In this document: positions 26,357 through 36,662 of the stretch, piece after piece
How the letters are laid out: each line of letters starts with the position of its first letter
Numbering within the stretch: position 1 is the stretch's first letter
Assembly (NCBI RefSeq): GCF_017814915.1
Contig: NZ_JAGIPZ010000001.1
Span: forward strand, 28,399 to 92,398
From: Herbaspirillum sp. LeCh32-8
Lineage (GTDB): Bacteria; Pseudomonadota; Gammaproteobacteria; Burkholderiales; Burkholderiaceae_D
Direction of reading: 5' to 3'
DNA: 64,000 nt
Made by a program: the position numbers and the translations under genes
Notes under the pieces: model-generated
Seen by the model: the letters and a program-made list of their open reading frames with translations, nothing else
Databases searched by the model: none
What the model was told of the DNA's origin: nothing

Positions 26357-26980
26357 TTAGAAGCGATAACCGACGCCGACGCCGAACAGCCACGGGTCGA
26401 TCTTGACCGAGCTGATCTTGGCGCCGCCGACCTTCACGTCGCTGGAGATCTGCACCTTCTTGATGTCGAAGTTGACCAGCCAGTGCTTGTCGATCTTGAT
26501 ATCCAGGCCGGCCTGCAGGGCGCCGCCGACGCTGTTGCTGTCGAGGCTGGCGCCATCGTTGAGCACGTGCACGTCGGAGATGCGGGTGTAGTTGATGCCG
26601 GCGCCGACGTATGGCGAGAAGCGCGCGTCAGGCGTGAAGTGGTATTGCAGCAGCAGGGTCGGCGGCAGGTGCTTGAAGGTGCCGATCTTCTGGCCGTCCA
26701 GGCGCACGTCGTGCTTTTGCGGATAGGTCAGGATCAGCTCGGCGGCGATGTGGGGGGTGAAGAAGTAGCTGATGTCGATTTCGGGGATGGTCTTGGAGCT
26801 CACGCTCAGACGATCGGACGCACCCGTGCCGCCCACCGGGTCGGACTTGTTTTCAGGGCTGATGTTGACGGCGCGCACGCGCACCAGCCACGGGCTTTGC
26901 GCTTCCTGCGCGAAGGCGGGCGCGGCGAAGGCCGAGGAAAGGGCCGCCGCGGCGGCAGCGATGGTCACGATTTTTTTCAT
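26357..26980 (-). CDS. ompW: OmpW family outer-membrane protein
   Basis: The 207-residue precursor has a signal peptide (MKKIVTIAAAAAALSSAFA, then APAFA) and an eight-stranded beta-barrel ending in VGVGYRF. Family motifs are SPWLVRVRAVNISPE near the mature N-terminus, PEIDISYFFTPHIAAELI and YVGAGINYT. OmpW proteins form narrow hydrophobic channels in the outer membrane. A perfect FNR box with a well-placed -10 indicates induction at low oxygen, as known for E. coli ompW. Confidence 0.92.
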   Translation of the reverse strand: MKKIVTIAAAAAALSSAFAAPAFAQEAQSPWLVRVRAVNISPENKSDPVGGTGASDRLSVSSKTIPEIDISYFFTPHIAAELILTYPQKHDVRLDGQKIGTFKHLPPTLLLQYHFTPDARFSPYVGAGINYTRISDVHVLNDGASLDSNSVGGALQAGLDIKIDKHWLVNFDIKKVQISSDVKVGGAKISSVKIDPWLFGVGVGYRF

Positions 26981-27023
26981 GGCTTTTCTACCTGTCGTTT
27001 GATTGTCGATTGATGACGAACGA

Positions 27024-27065
27024 AAGGTACGCGGGAAGCCGGGGAGCGGCTTTGATGCTGATCAA
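27024..27065 (-). promoter_or_regulatory. FNR-activated promoter of ompW
   Basis: TTGAT-GCTG-ATCAA (27052-27065) is a perfect FNR box. On the minus strand its centre predicts a start near 27017, and TACCTT (27029-27024) occupies the -10 position, 36 bases before the leader reaches the ATG. Confidence 0.85.
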
Positions 27066-27276
27066 GCGGGGCGGAATCGAACGCGAGCGCGGGTTTGCGG
27101 CCGCCTGTGCGCGGCGATGAAAAGACGCTCCCGGATGTTGTTGCAACATCCGGGAGCGAGAAGGGAGGGACGAAACACAATCGATGCCGGGCGGATCGCG
27201 CCCGGCCTTGCAACCGCACGCAGCGGCCGGCCCGATGAGAAGCCGGCTGCGCCGCGTGCGCCAAGCGCGTTGGCGC

Positions 27277-28344
27277 TTATTCCTTGAAGCGGGCTTCGCG
27301 CGCCAGCTTGGTCAGGTTTTCCGGATCTTCGAAGGCCTTGTAGTAGGCGTTCAGGGCCGGCGCCCCGCCCAGGTGGGCGTACAGCACACGCTGGCCCTTG
27401 AAGTGGCCCTTCTTGGCCATGTCGATCAGGCCGTCGATGGATTTGCCTTCGTACACCGGGTCGGTCAGCATCGCTTCCATCTCGGCGGCGGTGCGGATGG
27501 CGGCGATGGTCTGCTCGCTCGGCAGGCCGTAGGCCGGGCCGCTGTAGTCGGGGATGATCTCGATGTCGGCGTCCTTGAGCACGACCTTCTTGCCGCCCTT
27601 GGAAGCGATCAGCTCGCAGGTGTCGTTGGCGATCTTGGTGACGGCGCGGCGGGTCATCGCTTCGTCGTCGGCGGTGTCGATGCCGATCACGCGGCGGCGC
27701 TTTTCCTGCGCGGCGAAGCCGACCACCATGCCGGCCTGGGTGGAGCCGGTACAGGTCGCCACCACGATGTTGTCGAAGAAGATGCCCAGTTGCTGTTCCT
27801 GCATCGCCACTTCATCGGCGAAGTTGGCGTAACCCAGCCCGCCCAGCGGGTGGTCGGAGGCGCCGGCGGGAATCGGGTAGGGCTTGCCGCCTTTCTTGCG
27901 CACGTCTTCCAGTGCCTTGGCCCAGGTGTCTTTCTCGGTGGTGGAGTAGCCGTAGCCGCCCATGATCGGGTTGCCGCCCATGATGCGGGTCAGCAGGATG
28001 TTGCCGACCTTGTCGTAGACCGGGTCATCCCATTCCAGCCAGGTTTCCTGCACGGTGTACGACTTCATGCCCACCGCTGCCGCGGCCGCGCACACCTGGC
28101 GCGTGTGGTTGGACTGGATGTTGCCGATCGAGACCAGCGTGTCGCAGCCCTTGGCCAGCGCGTCGGCCACCAGCCATTCCAGCTTGCGGATCTTGTTGCC
28201 GCCGAAGGCCAGGCCCGAGGAAACGTCGTCGCGCTTGGCCCAGATCTCGGTGCCCAGCATGGCCGACAGGCGCTCCAGCTTGTGGATCGGGGAGGGGAAG
28301 AAGCCCAGCGTCTTGCGCGGGAAGAGTTTGTCGAGTGCCAGCAT
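27277..28344 (-). CDS. acdS: 1-aminocyclopropane-1-carboxylate deaminase
   Basis: AcdS cleaves ACC, the plant ethylene precursor, to 2-oxobutyrate and ammonia with PLP. The 355-residue protein has the PLP lysine at Lys51 in FGGNKIRKLE and SNHTRQV. Residues that separate ACC deaminase from D-cysteine desulfhydrase are of the deaminase type: Tyr298-Glu299 in DPVYEGKS and Leu325 in LYAHLGG, equal to Tyr294/Glu295 and Leu322 of the Pseudomonas enzyme. The divergent Lrp-type gene is the usual partner regulator. Confidence 0.9.
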   Translation of the reverse strand: MLALDKLFPRKTLGFFPSPIHKLERLSAMLGTEIWAKRDDVSSGLAFGGNKIRKLEWLVADALAKGCDTLVSIGNIQSNHTRQVCAAAAAVGMKSYTVQETWLEWDDPVYDKVGNILLTRIMGGNPIMGGYGYSTTEKDTWAKALEDVRKKGGKPYPIPAGASDHPLGGLGYANFADEVAMQEQQLGIFFDNIVVATCTGSTQAGMVVGFAAQEKRRRVIGIDTADDEAMTRRAVTKIANDTCELIASKGGKKVVLKDADIEIIPDYSGPAYGLPSEQTIAAIRTAAEMEAMLTDPVYEGKSIDGLIDMAKKGHFKGQRVLYAHLGGAPALNAYYKAFEDPENLTKLAREARFKE

Positions 28345-28475
28345 GGGTTGCTCCGGTTCAGGTTCGGTTCAGGAAAATGGTTCGATTCGCATCGAGTCCG
28401 CATCGAATCGCCGGGATCAACTTTACGCTTGGCGGTTTAAATGGTGTTTCCGATTTTGTGCCATTATTCGGTTTA

Positions 28476-28497
28476 AAAAATCGATGATTTTTATAAT
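28476..28497. promoter_or_regulatory. AT-rich divergent control region with palindrome
   Basis: AAAAATC-GAT-GATTTTT (28476-28492) is a perfect inverted repeat in an AT-rich island between acdS and its regulator, and TATAAT follows at 28492-28497 on the plus strand. It is a plausible Lrp-family binding site; no good -35 is visible. Confidence 0.5.
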
Positions 28498-28543
28498 GTC
28501 TGGATAAAATTCCTTAAAATTGATTAATGAAGGAATAAACATC

Positions 28544-30071
<1,528 letters not shown>

Positions 30072-30112
30072 GCGTTTGCTTCAACCTGCGGCGATGCTTC
30101 AATCGCCGTTCA

Positions 30113-30223
30113 ACGACGCTGGGTCCCTGCTTTCGCAGGGACGACAGGAATGCGGTAACCTGGACTTGAGCAGGTTCAAGTTCATCACGCGCCTGTCGCT
30201 CCTGCGAAAGCAGGAGCCCAGTG
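30113..30223. repeat. Inverted pair of the dispersed CCTGCGAAAGCAGG palindrome
   Basis: One copy (ACGCTGGGTCCCTGCTTTCG... at 30113-30148) and one inverted copy (TGTCGCTCCTGCGAAAGCAG... at 30194-30223) lie in the gap after pip. Each is itself a hairpin, and as a pair they could fold into a larger cruciform. Confidence 0.8.
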
Positions 30224-30287
30224 GCGCACGTCGCGCATCGACAAATGCCGACGCGTTGATCGGCATGGACTGATCAGCCTCTCCGGT

Positions 30288-30794
30288 CTATTTCTTGCCG
30301 CGCTTGCCGCCGGCATCATTGCTTGCAGCCTGCGCCGGTTGCGACAACTCTTCTTCCAATTCCGCCAGCCTGCCGTTGAGCTTGTTCAACAGCAGCGCCA
30401 GCTGGTACGTCTCTTCCTGATCCAGCGCGTCGAATAGCCGCTCGCCGAAGCGTTTGCGCGCCGGCTCCGTCGAGCACAGCACTTCTTTGCCCAATTCTGT
30501 CAAAGAGATTTGTTTGACCCGGCGGTCGGCCGGATCGGCCACGCGTTCGACCAGGCCGTCGCGCTCCATGCCGTCCACCGCCTCGGTCACCGTACGCGGG
30601 GCGAAGCCGAAGGCCTCGGCCAGGTCGGTCGAGCGCACCGGCGCGTTGTTGCCGATGTAGGCCATCAGCTTGGTGCGCGAGAACGAGGCGCCTTGCGCGG
30701 CCAGGAGCTTGTCGAGCGCGCGGTGCGAGCGCAGGTAGAAGTTGCGCAGCGCGTCGGCGGCTTCGGTGTAGTCGTTTGTAAAGCTGGTGGACAT
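30288..30794 (-). CDS. MarR family transcriptional regulator
   Basis: The 168-residue winged-helix protein has the MarR core: SRTKLMAYIGNNAPVRSTDLAE, AFGFAPRTVTEAVDGMERDG as recognition helix, and wing ADPADRRVKQISLTELG. A basic tail (GGKRGKK) ends it. The ATG at 30794 is preferred since the longer start at 30812 lies in the palindromic operator. It is divergent from the efflux operon and probably represses it and itself, releasing DNA on binding a phenolic or drug ligand. Confidence 0.87.
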   Translation of the reverse strand: MSTSFTNDYTEAADALRNFYLRSHRALDKLLAAQGASFSRTKLMAYIGNNAPVRSTDLAEAFGFAPRTVTEAVDGMERDGLVERVADPADRRVKQISLTELGKEVLCSTEPARKRFGERLFDALDQEETYQLALLLNKLNGRLAELEEELSQPAQAASNDAGGKRGKK

Positions 30795-30806
30795 GATTTT
30801 CTCGGA

Positions 30807-30823
30807 TACCATATCATATGGTA
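30807..30823. promoter_or_regulatory. Perfect 17-bp palindrome, MarR operator candidate
   Basis: TACCATAT-C-ATATGGTA lies between the MarR gene (start 30794) and emrA (start 30908). Its length and AT content fit MarR-family operators. On the minus strand it contains TATGAT, a possible -10 for the regulator itself. Confidence 0.72.
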
Positions 30824-30907
30824 CCTCACTAATTCGCTCGATCGCTGTTTTACATGTTTCAAGAATGACCCGGCAAGCCGGGCAGAACCGATATTAGGAC
30901 AAAAAAG

Positions 30908-32119
30908 ATGACAGACGCCACAACAAGCAACGCCGGGAGCGAGCAGAACCCGGGGCAGGACAATCAAAACGGCAACAACGCCGGCAACGGCAAGCAGAAA
31001 AAGCGCATGAGCCCGCGCGCCCGCTTCATCCTGCGTTCGCTGGGCATCGTGGCGCTGGTGGTGGTGGCGGCCTGGATCCTCTACTACCAGTTCCGCGGCA
31101 AGTATCTGGAAAGCACCAACGACGCCTTCGTCTACGCCGACAGCGTGACGGTCTCGCCCAAGGTCAACGGTTATGTGGAGCAGGTATTCGTGGCCGATAA
31201 CCAGGACGTGAAGGCCGGCCAGCCGCTGGTGCGCATCGACCCGCGCGACTACTCGGCGCAGGCCGCGCAGTCCAAGGCGCAGATCGACGCCGCCGCCGCC
31301 AGCGAGGATGCCGCCCGCGCGCAGCTGGCCGAGCAGAAGGCCGCCATCGACCAGGCCCGCGCGCAGCTGGCGTCGGCCGAAGAGGACGCGCGCTTCGCCG
31401 CCGCTGAAGTCGAGCGTTACACGCCGCTGGCCGCGTCCGGCGCCGAGACGCGCGAGCGCCTGACCACGCTGCGCAATCAGTCGGCCCAGGCCAAGTCCAC
31501 CGTGGCCGCGCGTCGCGCCGCACTGGATGCGGCCCAGCTGCGCGTGTATTCGATCCAGGCCCAGGTGCGCCAGGCGCAGGCCCAGGGCGAAACTGCCAAG
31601 GCCCAGTACGACGCTGCCGCCGTCAACCTCGGTTCGACCGAGATCAAGGCCAGCGTCGACGGCCGCATCGGCGACAAGCAGGTGCGCGTGGGCCAGTTCG
31701 TCTCCGCCGGCACGCGCATGATGACGGTGGTGCCGAGCGACTTCTACATCACCGCCAACTTCAAGGAAACCCAGATCGGCATGATGCGCATCGGCCAGCC
31801 TGCCGTGATCAAGGTGGACGCATTGCCGGGCCTGGAATTCCAGGGCCACGTGCAAAGCATCTCGCCGGGCACCGGCGCGCAGTTCTCGCTGCTGCCGCCG
31901 CAAAACGCCACCGGCAACTTCACCAAGATCGTCCAGCGCGTGCCGGTGCGCATCGCCGTCGACGCCTCGGCGCAGGACCGCAAGGTGTTCGTGGCCGGCC
32001 TGTCGGTGACGGTGGAGGTCAATACCATCGCCGCCAAGGACGAGCTGCGCGCGCAGCGTGAGCGCAACAGCGAAGCCAACGCCGGCATCGAGCAAAAGCC
32101 GGCCAAGGAGCAGCGTTGA
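30908..32119 (+). CDS. emrA: EmrA-type membrane fusion protein
   Basis: The 403-residue HlyD-family adaptor has an Asn/Gly/Gln-rich cytoplasmic start, one helix near residues 40-58, a lipoyl/beta-barrel part (TNDAFVYADSVTVSPKVNGYVEQVFV, the EmrA hallmark split here by the domain fold) and a long Ala/Gln-rich coiled coil at about residues 115-215. It bridges the inner-membrane pump to an outer-membrane channel. The order MarR, emrA, emrB, outer-membrane factor gives a complete tripartite system. Confidence 0.9.
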   Translation: MTDATTSNAGSEQNPGQDNQNGNNAGNGKQKKRMSPRARFILRSLGIVALVVVAAWILYYQFRGKYLESTNDAFVYADSVTVSPKVNGYVEQVFVADNQDVKAGQPLVRIDPRDYSAQAAQSKAQIDAAAASEDAARAQLAEQKAAIDQARAQLASAEEDARFAAAEVERYTPLAASGAETRERLTTLRNQSAQAKSTVAARRAALDAAQLRVYSIQAQVRQAQAQGETAKAQYDAAAVNLGSTEIKASVDGRIGDKQVRVGQFVSAGTRMMTVVPSDFYITANFKETQIGMMRIGQPAVIKVDALPGLEFQGHVQSISPGTGAQFSLLPPQNATGNFTKIVQRVPVRIAVDASAQDRKVFVAGLSVTVEVNTIAAKDELRAQRERNSEANAGIEQKPAKEQR

Positions 32120-33681
32120 GCGCCGCCGCTCCCACGACCAAGCCGTCCGTCCCGCAGGGCGACAAGGCCGACGCCGCCGCCTGGCTGGCGGTGGCCGCCG
32201 GCACGCTGGGCGCACTGATGGCGACGCTGGACATTTCCATCGTCAACTCCTCGCTGCCCACCATCCAGGGCGAGATCGGCGCCTCCGGCACGGAAGGCAC
32301 CTGGATCGCCACCGCTTATCTCGTGGCGGAGATTGTGATCATCCCGATGTCCGCCTGGCTGGAGCGCCTGCTCGGCCTGCGCGTGCTGTTGCTGGCGGCG
32401 GCCAGCCTGTTCACGCTGTTCTCGGTGCTGTGCGGCCTGTCGACCACGCTGACCATGATGATCATCGGCCGCGTCGGCCAGGGCTTCACCGGCGGCGCGC
32501 TGATTCCGACCGCGATGACCATCATCGCCACCCGGTTGCCGCGCGCGCAGCAGCCGGTGGGCAACGCCATGTTCGGCGCCACCGCCATCCTCGGCCCGGT
32601 GCTGGGCCCGGTGCTGGGCGGCTGGCTGACCGAGAACGTCAGCTGGCACTACGCCTTCTTCATCAACCTGCCGGTGGGCGTGGCGCTGATCACGCTGCTG
32701 CTGGTGGCGATTCCCTATGAACGTCCCAAGTTCGAGCAGCTGGCCGAGGCCGACTGGTTCGGCATCGCCGGCCTGGCGCTGGGCCTGGGCGGGCTGACCG
32801 TGGTGCTGGAGGAGGGCGAGCGCGAGCAGTGGTTCTCCTCGCCCGACATCCGCTGGCTGGCGCTGACCTCGCTGGTCGGCTTCATCCTGCTGGCGATCGG
32901 CCAGGTGCGCGCCAAACATCCGGTGATCCAGCTGCGCCTGCTGCGCGACCGCCAGTTCGGCTCGGTGGTGATGATGGCCATGATCGTGGGCGTGGCGCTG
33001 TACGGCACCGCCTACGTGATCCCGCAGTTCCTCTCCGGCATTGCCGGCTACAACTCGCTGCAGTCAGGCTGGGTAGTGTTGCTATCGGGCGTGCCGATGA
33101 TCCTGATGATGCCGTTCACGCCCATGCTGATGCGCCTGGTCGACATCCGCATCGCGGTCGGCACCGGCTTCCTGTTGCTGGCGCTGTCGGCCTTCATCGA
33201 GACCGACCTGAGCCCGTTGTCCTACGGCGGCTCCTTCATCGCCTCGCAGCTGATGCGCGGCGTCGGCACCGTGCTGGCGATGCTGTTCCTGAACCAGGCG
33301 GCGATCCGCTCAGTGCCTGCCTCGCAGGCGGGCGACGCCTCCGGTTTGTACAGCGCGGCGCGCAACCTCGGCGGCTCGCTGGCGCTGGCCAGCATCGCCG
33401 TGATCCAGGACCAGCGCCTGTGGTTGCATAGCCGCCGTCTGGAAGAAAGCCTGTCCGCCAACTCCGAGCTGGTGCAATCGACCATCGCCGCCCAGGGGCA
33501 TCTGCTGGGCGGCCAGGACACCGCAATCCGCCTGCTGGGCAGCACCATCCAGGCGCAGGCGCTGACCATGACCTACGCCGACCTGTTCTGGTTGCTGGGC
33601 GTGGCCATTCTGTGCGTGACCCCGCTGGTGCTGTTCCTGCGCCCCTTGCCGACCAACGCCGCGCCGGTGGCCTCTCATTAA
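32116..33681 (+). CDS. emrB: DHA2 family MFS efflux pump (EmrB type)
   Basis: The 521-residue exporter has 14 predicted helices. DHA2 motifs are present: LDISIVNSSLPTIQGEIG in helix 1, GRVGQGFTGGALIPTAMTI and the antiporter motif C region GPVLGPVLGGWL. It starts with TTG at 32116 in a TTGA overlap with the emrA stop, five bases after AAGGAG, which indicates translational coupling. Drugs or phenolics are likely substrates. Confidence 0.92.
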   Translation: MSAAAPTTKPSVPQGDKADAAAWLAVAAGTLGALMATLDISIVNSSLPTIQGEIGASGTEGTWIATAYLVAEIVIIPMSAWLERLLGLRVLLLAAASLFTLFSVLCGLSTTLTMMIIGRVGQGFTGGALIPTAMTIIATRLPRAQQPVGNAMFGATAILGPVLGPVLGGWLTENVSWHYAFFINLPVGVALITLLLVAIPYERPKFEQLAEADWFGIAGLALGLGGLTVVLEEGEREQWFSSPDIRWLALTSLVGFILLAIGQVRAKHPVIQLRLLRDRQFGSVVMMAMIVGVALYGTAYVIPQFLSGIAGYNSLQSGWVVLLSGVPMILMMPFTPMLMRLVDIRIAVGTGFLLLALSAFIETDLSPLSYGGSFIASQLMRGVGTVLAMLFLNQAAIRSVPASQAGDASGLYSAARNLGGSLALASIAVIQDQRLWLHSRRLEESLSANSELVQSTIAAQGHLLGGQDTAIRLLGSTIQAQALTMTYADLFWLLGVAILCVTPLVLFLRPLPTNAAPVASH

Positions 33682-33683
33682 TC

Positions 33684-35156
33684 ATGACTATGCGTAAAGA
33701 CACTTACTCACTCCCCGCCGCGCGCCTGGTCGCGCTGGCCGCCGCCGCGCTGCTGGCAGGCTGCGCGCTCGGCCCCGACTACGCCGGCCCGCCGGACGCC
33801 GCGCCCAACGCCGCCAAGAGCAGCCGGTTCGTGCGCGACGGCGGCGACGCCAATGCGGCCATGCCCTCCAACCACTGGTGGGAAGGCTTGGGCGATCCTC
33901 TGTTGAACAGCCTTGTGCAGCGTGCGCTGCAAGCCAATCCCAACCTCGGCGTGGCGCGCGCCCGCCTGTTGCAGTCACGCGCGGCGCTGGGGCTGGAGCA
34001 GGCCAATGCCGCGCCCAGCGTGGGCGCCTCGGCCTTGGCGGCGCATGCGCGCCTGCCGTCGGTGAGCGGACTGACGGGATCGTCGGGCTCGTCGTCGTCC
34101 TCCTCTTCGTCATCTTCCACCAGCGTCAACCTCTACAGCCTGGGCTTCGACGCCAGCTGGGAGGTCGACCTGTTCGGCGCGCACCGGCGCGCGGTGCAGG
34201 CGGCCGGGGCCAGCGCACAAGCCGCCGAGGCCTCGCTGGCGGACGTGCAGGTGAGCCTGGCGGCCGAAGTCGCCAATGCCTACATCAACCTGCGTGACCG
34301 CCAGCAGCGCCTGGCGCTGGGCGAGCAGTCGGTGCGGGCGCAGGAAAACATGCTGAAGCTGACCGGCCAGCGCGTCGAGCGCGGCACCGCGTCCTCGCTG
34401 GACCAGATCCGCATCCAGAACCAGCTGGACGGCACCCGCGCCGACCTGGTGCCATTGCAGGCCGAGCGCGACGCCTACCTGAACCAGCTGGCCACGCTGC
34501 TGGGCCAGGAGCCGGGCGCGCTGGACGGCGAGCTCAACGCCGTCGCCCCGGTGCCGCTGCCGCCGCAGCAGGTGGCCGTGGGTGACCCGACCTCGCTGCT
34601 GCGCCGCCGTCCCGACGTGCGCGCAGCCGAACGCACGCTGGCGGCCGATACCGCCAAGATCGGCCAGGCCGAAGTGGCGCGCTATCCCAGCCTGAAGCTG
34701 TTCGGCGTGCTTGGCCTGGGCGGCACGCATCCGTCGGACCTGACCAAGCTGGATGATTTCGCCGCCATCGGCGCCCCCATGCTGAGCTGGAACTTCCTCG
34801 ACTTCGGTCGCGCCAAGGCGCGCGTCACGCAAGCCGAGCGCGTGCGCGACGAGGCCGAGATGAAGTATCGCCAGGCGGTGCTGGAGGCGCTGCGCGATGC
34901 CGAGGATTCGCTCTCGCGCTTTCGCTATGGACGCGTGACGGTCGCCACCGTGGCGCGCACCAAGGCCTCGGCCGACCGCGCGTTGGCATTGGCGCAGCAA
35001 CGCTATGCGGCCGGCACCGGCACGCTCATCGAGGTGCTGGATACCACGCGCCAGCAGCTCTCGGCGCAGCAGAACCTGCTGCAGGCCGAGGCCAACCTGA
35101 CACGTAGTTTTGTCGGGATTCAGAAGGCACTGGGATTGGGGTGGGATGAGTCGTGA
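33684..35156 (+). CDS. Outer-membrane efflux lipoprotein, NodT/OprM family
   Basis: The 490-residue TolC-like protein completes the efflux system. A lipoprotein signal ends in LLAGCALGPDY (lipobox Cys near residue 29). Two repeated outer-membrane efflux domains follow. A run of about eleven serines interrupts the first domain (TGSSGSSSSSS... near residue 137), an unusual low-complexity insertion. The ATG is only two bases after the emrB stop and lacks a clear ribosome site, so coupling to emrB is likely. Confidence 0.9.
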   Translation: MTMRKDTYSLPAARLVALAAAALLAGCALGPDYAGPPDAAPNAAKSSRFVRDGGDANAAMPSNHWWEGLGDPLLNSLVQRALQANPNLGVARARLLQSRAALGLEQANAAPSVGASALAAHARLPSVSGLTGSSGSSSSSSSSSSTSVNLYSLGFDASWEVDLFGAHRRAVQAAGASAQAAEASLADVQVSLAAEVANAYINLRDRQQRLALGEQSVRAQENMLKLTGQRVERGTASSLDQIRIQNQLDGTRADLVPLQAERDAYLNQLATLLGQEPGALDGELNAVAPVPLPPQQVAVGDPTSLLRRRPDVRAAERTLAADTAKIGQAEVARYPSLKLFGVLGLGGTHPSDLTKLDDFAAIGAPMLSWNFLDFGRAKARVTQAERVRDEAEMKYRQAVLEALRDAEDSLSRFRYGRVTVATVARTKASADRALALAQQRYAAGTGTLIEVLDTTRQQLSAQQNLLQAEANLTRSFVGIQKALGLGWDES

Positions 35157-35176
35157 TGTCGTAGGGGGGAGGCGGG

Positions 35177-35399
35177 TTGGATTTAAACCCATCCCCACCC
35201 CAACCCTCCCCTTGAAGGGGAGGGAGTATCGGAGTCAACGCTAGGCTTAAAGCCCCTCCCCTTGAAGAGGAGGGAGTATCGGAGTCAACGCTACGCTTGA
35301 AGCCCCTCCACCTTGAAGAGGAGGGAGTATCGGAGTCAACGTTACGCTTGAAGCTCCCTCCCCTTCAAGGGGAGGGCCGGGGTGGGGATGGGTTCAAGA
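35177..35399. repeat. 50-bp tandem repeats flanked by an inverted repeat
   Basis: Units start at 35204, 35254 and 35304, each beginning CCCTCCCCTTGAAG and ending GTATCGGAGTCAACG with CTACGCTT; a fourth head lies at 35355. The outer arms are inverted: TTAAACCCATCCCCACCCC on the left and GGGGTGGGGATGGGTTCAAG on the right. Three extra hairpins (CTCCCCTTGAAGGGGAG type) lie within. Confidence 0.85.
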
Positions 35400-35443
35400 C
35401 AAGCAACAGCAATCTCCTGCGCGCTTTTCTGCCTGAGCGTCCT

Positions 35444-36355
35444 CTACAAATCCTTGCTCAGGTCCGCCACCAGATATTCGAGAAAGATCTCCACACTGCG
35501 CGGCAGCGTGCGCCCGGCCAGCGTCTGCACTTCGACGAAGCGGCCGTCGTCCGGGCAGTCGCGTATCGGCCGCATGGTCAGCTCGCCGCTGGCGATGCGG
35601 TAGCGCACGGTGACCTCGCCGGTGATGGACAGCGCGTCGTTGTCCAGCACGTAGTTGTGCAGCGACTGGATGTAGTTGCTGGTCATCACCGGTTCGATCA
35701 CCACCTGCTGCCGGCTGCAGGCGATGTCGAACAGCTGGCGCAGCGTGGTGGTGGGATCGGGCAGCGCCATCGGATAGGCCCGTATCTGCGACAGCGAGAC
35801 CTGGCGAAAGCGCGCCAGCGGATGTTCGTTGCGCATCACCAGCGCGATTGGACCGGGCTGGCGGTGAACCACCTTGATCTCCGGTTCCGGCAGGCGCGAG
35901 AAGGTCAGGCCGATATCGGCATTGCCCTCGCGCACCTGGCGCGACACCGCCGCCGGCGCGCCGACGAAGAGCTGGAAGACGAAGCCCGGATATTTTTTCT
36001 GGAAGGCATTGATCAGCCGCGGCAGGAAATCGATCGAAAACCCTTCCGACGCGGACAGCCGCACCCGCCCGCTACGCAATCCCTTCAAGGCCTGCAGGTC
36101 GGCCACCACACGGTCGGCCTCCAGCGCCATCTTGCGCGCATGCGCGGCCAGCATTTCACCGCCGGCCGAGAGCACCATGCCGCGCGGACGCCGTTCGAAC
36201 AGCACCGTGTCCAGCGTCTCCTCCAGGCTGCTGATCTGGCGGCTGATGGCCGAGCTGGCCACGTTGAGCCGCTGCGAGGCTTCGCTGATCGATCCGCAAC
36301 GAACCACTTCCAAAAAGTAGCGCAGGGCGGTGTCCTGCAGGTGCTGAGACTTCAT
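35444..36355 (-). CDS. LysR family transcriptional regulator
   Basis: The 303-residue regulator has an N-terminal winged helix (TALRYFLEVVRCGSISEAS then NVASSAISRQISSLEE) and a periplasmic-binding-like effector domain from about residue 95. It is divergent from the dipeptide-type ABC operon, with 306 bases between, so it probably controls that operon in response to an imported substrate. The effector is unknown. Confidence 0.88.
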   Translation of the reverse strand: MKSQHLQDTALRYFLEVVRCGSISEASQRLNVASSAISRQISSLEETLDTVLFERRPRGMVLSAGGEMLAAHARKMALEADRVVADLQALKGLRSGRVRLSASEGFSIDFLPRLINAFQKKYPGFVFQLFVGAPAAVSRQVREGNADIGLTFSRLPEPEIKVVHRQPGPIALVMRNEHPLARFRQVSLSQIRAYPMALPDPTTTLRQLFDIACSRQQVVIEPVMTSNYIQSLHNYVLDNDALSITGEVTVRYRIASGELTMRPIRDCPDDGRFVEVQTLAGRTLPRSVEIFLEYLVADLSKDL

Positions 36356-36530
36356 CGCGGACCTCTTTTTGCGCCGTGGAAGAAAAAGATTTGCATGATT
36401 TATTTGGTGCGCGCTTCACGCCTTTGGTGCAGCGCTTTCAAAAAAGCCAAGAGAAAAATGCTGCATCTGCGGACATAGCCGCATCCCTGTTGAAATCTGC
36501 GTTTTCCGGGCGCCACTACATTGTGGTGCA

Positions 36531-36543
36531 CAAATTTTGCGAT
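36531..36543. promoter_or_regulatory. LysR-type T-N11-A palindrome
   Basis: TTGTG-GTG-CACAA is a perfect inverted repeat of 13 bases in the LysR/ABC divergent region, with the T-N11-A layout of LysR boxes. An overlapping imperfect repeat (GCGCCAC-N6-GTGGTGC) begins at 36520. The remaining 306-base gap shows no certain -10/-35. Confidence 0.5.
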
Positions 36544-36662
36544 CTCTTTTCGGCAACGCAGGCATAGAAATTTGCTTATTGCGGCATCGATAAATGCTGG
36601 CCTAGTATGCCCTCGACGTCGCTGTTTTTTCAAATTTCTCTTACTTGAAAGAAGGGGTTGGA

